This document shows positions 61,596-64,000 of a stretch of 64,000 bases of DNA, piece by piece. The position numbers and the translations under genes are program-made. The notes beneath the pieces were generated by a model that saw nothing but the letters and a program-made list of their open reading frames with translations, was not told the origin of the DNA and searched no databases. Numbering within the stretch: position 1 is the first letter of the stretch; each line of letters starts with the position of its first letter. Origin of the DNA: Fragum whitleyi (Eukaryota; Mollusca; Bivalvia; Cardiida; Cardiidae); contig OX411552.1 in the NCBI GenBank assembly GCA_948146395.1, forward strand, positions 48,743,058-48,807,057. The letters are read 5' to 3'.

Positions 61596-64000
61596 ACCCG
61601 ATCTAGTTATGTAGAAATGTGATTTAACCATAAATAATAACGATCATATTCAAAAAGATATAATATAATGATCAAACATGATATGCTACTTCTATATTTC
61701 TTTAACCATTACCAAAGACAATGAAGTACCAGACTGGTTGAAATAAGAATATAAATGTGACCGTCACGCAAAAAGGGACCATCTGGGAAGCGCAAAAAGA
61801 TCGACCCAGTCAGACTGTGCGATCTGCGCAGACTGACAAGAGTCGAAAATTCTAGCAAACAACAAATTTTCTGAATCTAGAATGATTTTTCTACATTCCT
61901 ATGTAATTATTTACTAAATGCGCCTTCCTTTTGACCTATGCTGTACCAATCTCTTTTTCAAATATTTATATCACGAAGCTCCCAGATGGCCCCTTTTTGC
62001 CTGACGCGTAACAAATATATTGCATTAACCCTTCCCATACTATTCACAACATATTCCAGCTATACATAAATCTTCGGCAGACAGTATAGACTAAAATCAG
62101 AGTGCATAAATGTGAAGTCTGATCTTAGTCTACACTGCCTGCTTTCTATGTAGTAATCATTACGGGAAAAAACCTGAGCTAGACTGGTTAAAATGTTTCC
62201 CAAATTGTTAATTAGTTCCGGACAGAATTCAAATTCAGCAGGATAACGGTTTAAGGTAGTGGACAACTAAAAGATCCTCAACATTTCGGAACGCATGAAC
62301 TTTCACAATGTTTACCGAGGTTTTCTAATGAAATCAATGGGAAACCTCGGTTTACACTGTTAAAGTTCAAGACTTTCGAAAGGTAACGGAACTATTACGG
62401 ATCCTCCACCTTAAATGCAACCTAACAGGGAGTTAAAATATCAAACCCCACTCTTACGAGACGTATAAAAGGGGGTCGTTGCAAGACTGCAGTAAGTCTC
62501 TGTACATCAAGTAGGCGCTTCCAGCAATCTTGAAATGACGTATAAGTTAGGGTAGTTTAGCAACATTTCGGAACGCAATATATTTCATGGTGTTGATCGA
62601 AGTTTCCTAATAAAATCATTAGGAAGCATCGGTTTACGCTGTTAAAGTTCAAGACTTCCGAAATGTAACGGAACTATTACGGGTCCTCTACCTTAAATGC
62701 AACCTAACAGGGGGTTAAAATAGCAAACGCCATTCTTACGAGACGTATCAAAGGGGTCGTTGCAAGCCTGCAGTAAGTCTCTGTACATCGAGTAGACGCT
62801 TACGGCAATCTTGAAATGACCTCTCAGTTAATTTTACCTTGTATCAATTGCTAAGTGTGAAACATTTGTAACTGCCTATAAACATATAGGCAGTTACACC
62901 ATTTTCGCACTGAGCAATCGATATATCGTAGTGAAAAATAAAAGAAAAATCGCTCGCCACGGAAAGCATTCGTTATTACAGGCTGTCTAGGGTTAAAACT
63001 TTTCTCACTCGACTGATTTTCTTAATTTAGAATGATCATTCTACCTTTCTGTATCAAAAATGCGACCATCGATTAATCTGTACTTGAACCAATCTCGTTT
63101 TCAAACATTTGTTTTTTCGGGGCTTCCAGATCGTCCTTTTTTGTGTAACGTGTCACATATGCCGATCTTTGATGACCTTTGATGGTCAAGTCACTTTTTA
63201 GCTCACCTAAGCACAAAGTGCTTGAAATGTGAGCTATTCTGATCGTCCAATGTCCGGCGTCCGCCGTGAATCGTCTACAAATCTTTAAACATATTCTCCT
63301 CCTAAAAAGGTGGACGAATCATTGATGAAACAATCAATAAATCTATTAATCAATCAATCAATCTTACAATCTATCAATCAATCAATCTATCTATCTTTCT
63401 ATCTATCATTCAAAGAAGAAACACGTTTTCCCTAGGTCTAATTTATATTTGCAATGAGACGTCGCAGCGATTTTAAGTTAACAAATGCGTTTAATGTGGA
63501 ACAATCTTATATTAATCATTATTAGATTTGTTTAATAATGTTACCTCTATTTTTGATTACATGTATTTTAATATGGATTCTTTCCGCGTCGAAATTTTCT
63601 AGTCGCCATTATTTGCTTCATTATAAGCAGCGTTACACTTTCCGTTATTTTGTAACGCGAAGAGTTATGTGGAAAAAGCGATATGTGGACTGTGACAAAA
63701 GATTAATGTCTTCCGTACGCTCCCCTTTTCTATAATTTAAGCGTTGGTGAATAATCAAAACATCGTAACTACAGCTTGATCAAGCTGTAGTTTCGATGTT
63801 ATGATCATTCGTCATAGACTTTTTTCGAAACAGGATTAATTTCTATTACGCACTAGCGTAATATGAGTAATGGTAGTTACGCCCTTGAGATATATCCGTC
63901 TAGGGATAATCTGCCTGGAGACGCTGAATTGTGGTTTACCTTTAGCTGTGAACAACAAAATTTGAGAAACAGTTCGGCGGTTTCAAGAGATGACGATCGA
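61596..64000. other. Spacer 5 (B type), truncated by window edge
   Basis: Immediately after the A-type gene the spacer is B type and shares the private variants of spacer 3 (GTGAAAAAT, CAATAAATCTATTAATC, CATTATTAG). It contains the TTAA MITE relative (about 62,033-62,251), two internal repeats, the GTAACTGCC palindrome and the hairpin-element 3' end. No gene. Confidence 0.7.

Overview
The window looks like nuclear DNA of a marine bivalve mollusc. It is AT-rich, and one vertebrate-like lysosomal gene is split into 14 GT-AG exons. It also carries many non-autonomous mobile elements of the kind common in bivalves: elements with internal tandem repeats, a short simple repeat and a 3' hairpin of the AGCTCACC...GGTGAGCT type, TTAA-flanked MITEs, and a tRNA-derived SINE. 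The bivalve assignment is inference; no species is claimed.

Layout. (1) 1-6,565: intergenic, repeat-rich, no gene I can support. (2) 6,566-30,965, minus strand: a complete N-acetylgalactosamine-6-sulfatase gene (GALNS), rebuilt here exon by exon. All 14 exons join in frame to give 518 residues, with the sulfatase CSPSR motif and the expected active-site residues. Its introns hold at least five hairpin-ended elements with or without tandem cores, three related 220-230 bp TTAA MITEs (one just outside the gene), a SINE, a mariner-like element of about 835 bp and several palindromes. Two splice acceptors (exons 2 and 12) lie in local tandem duplications. (3) 31,120-31,770: about 650 bp of ACTC and CAAT tetranucleotide repeat separating GALNS from an array. 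(4) About 31,770-64,000: a head-to-tail array of roughly 6.2-kb units, running off the right edge. Each unit carries one intronless plus-strand ORF (355-357 aa) for a lysine-rich, mostly helical protein with a predicted coiled coil and a basic C-terminal tail, which I do not recognise. Five copies are present. Four are intact and the first has a CGA-to-TGA stop at codon 69.

The units fall into an older, divergent A type (copies 1 and 5, 357 codons) and a nearly identical B type (copies 2, 3, 4, 355 codons). The order A-B-B-B-A, with mosaic switches just after the genes, suggests a higher-order repeat of about 24.9 kb maintained by unequal exchange or gene conversion. The spacers are made largely of nested MITEs, and comparing units gives direct filled-site/empty-site evidence for a TTAA transposon insertion. 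GALNS and the array genes point away from each other, and nothing in the sequence links their functions.
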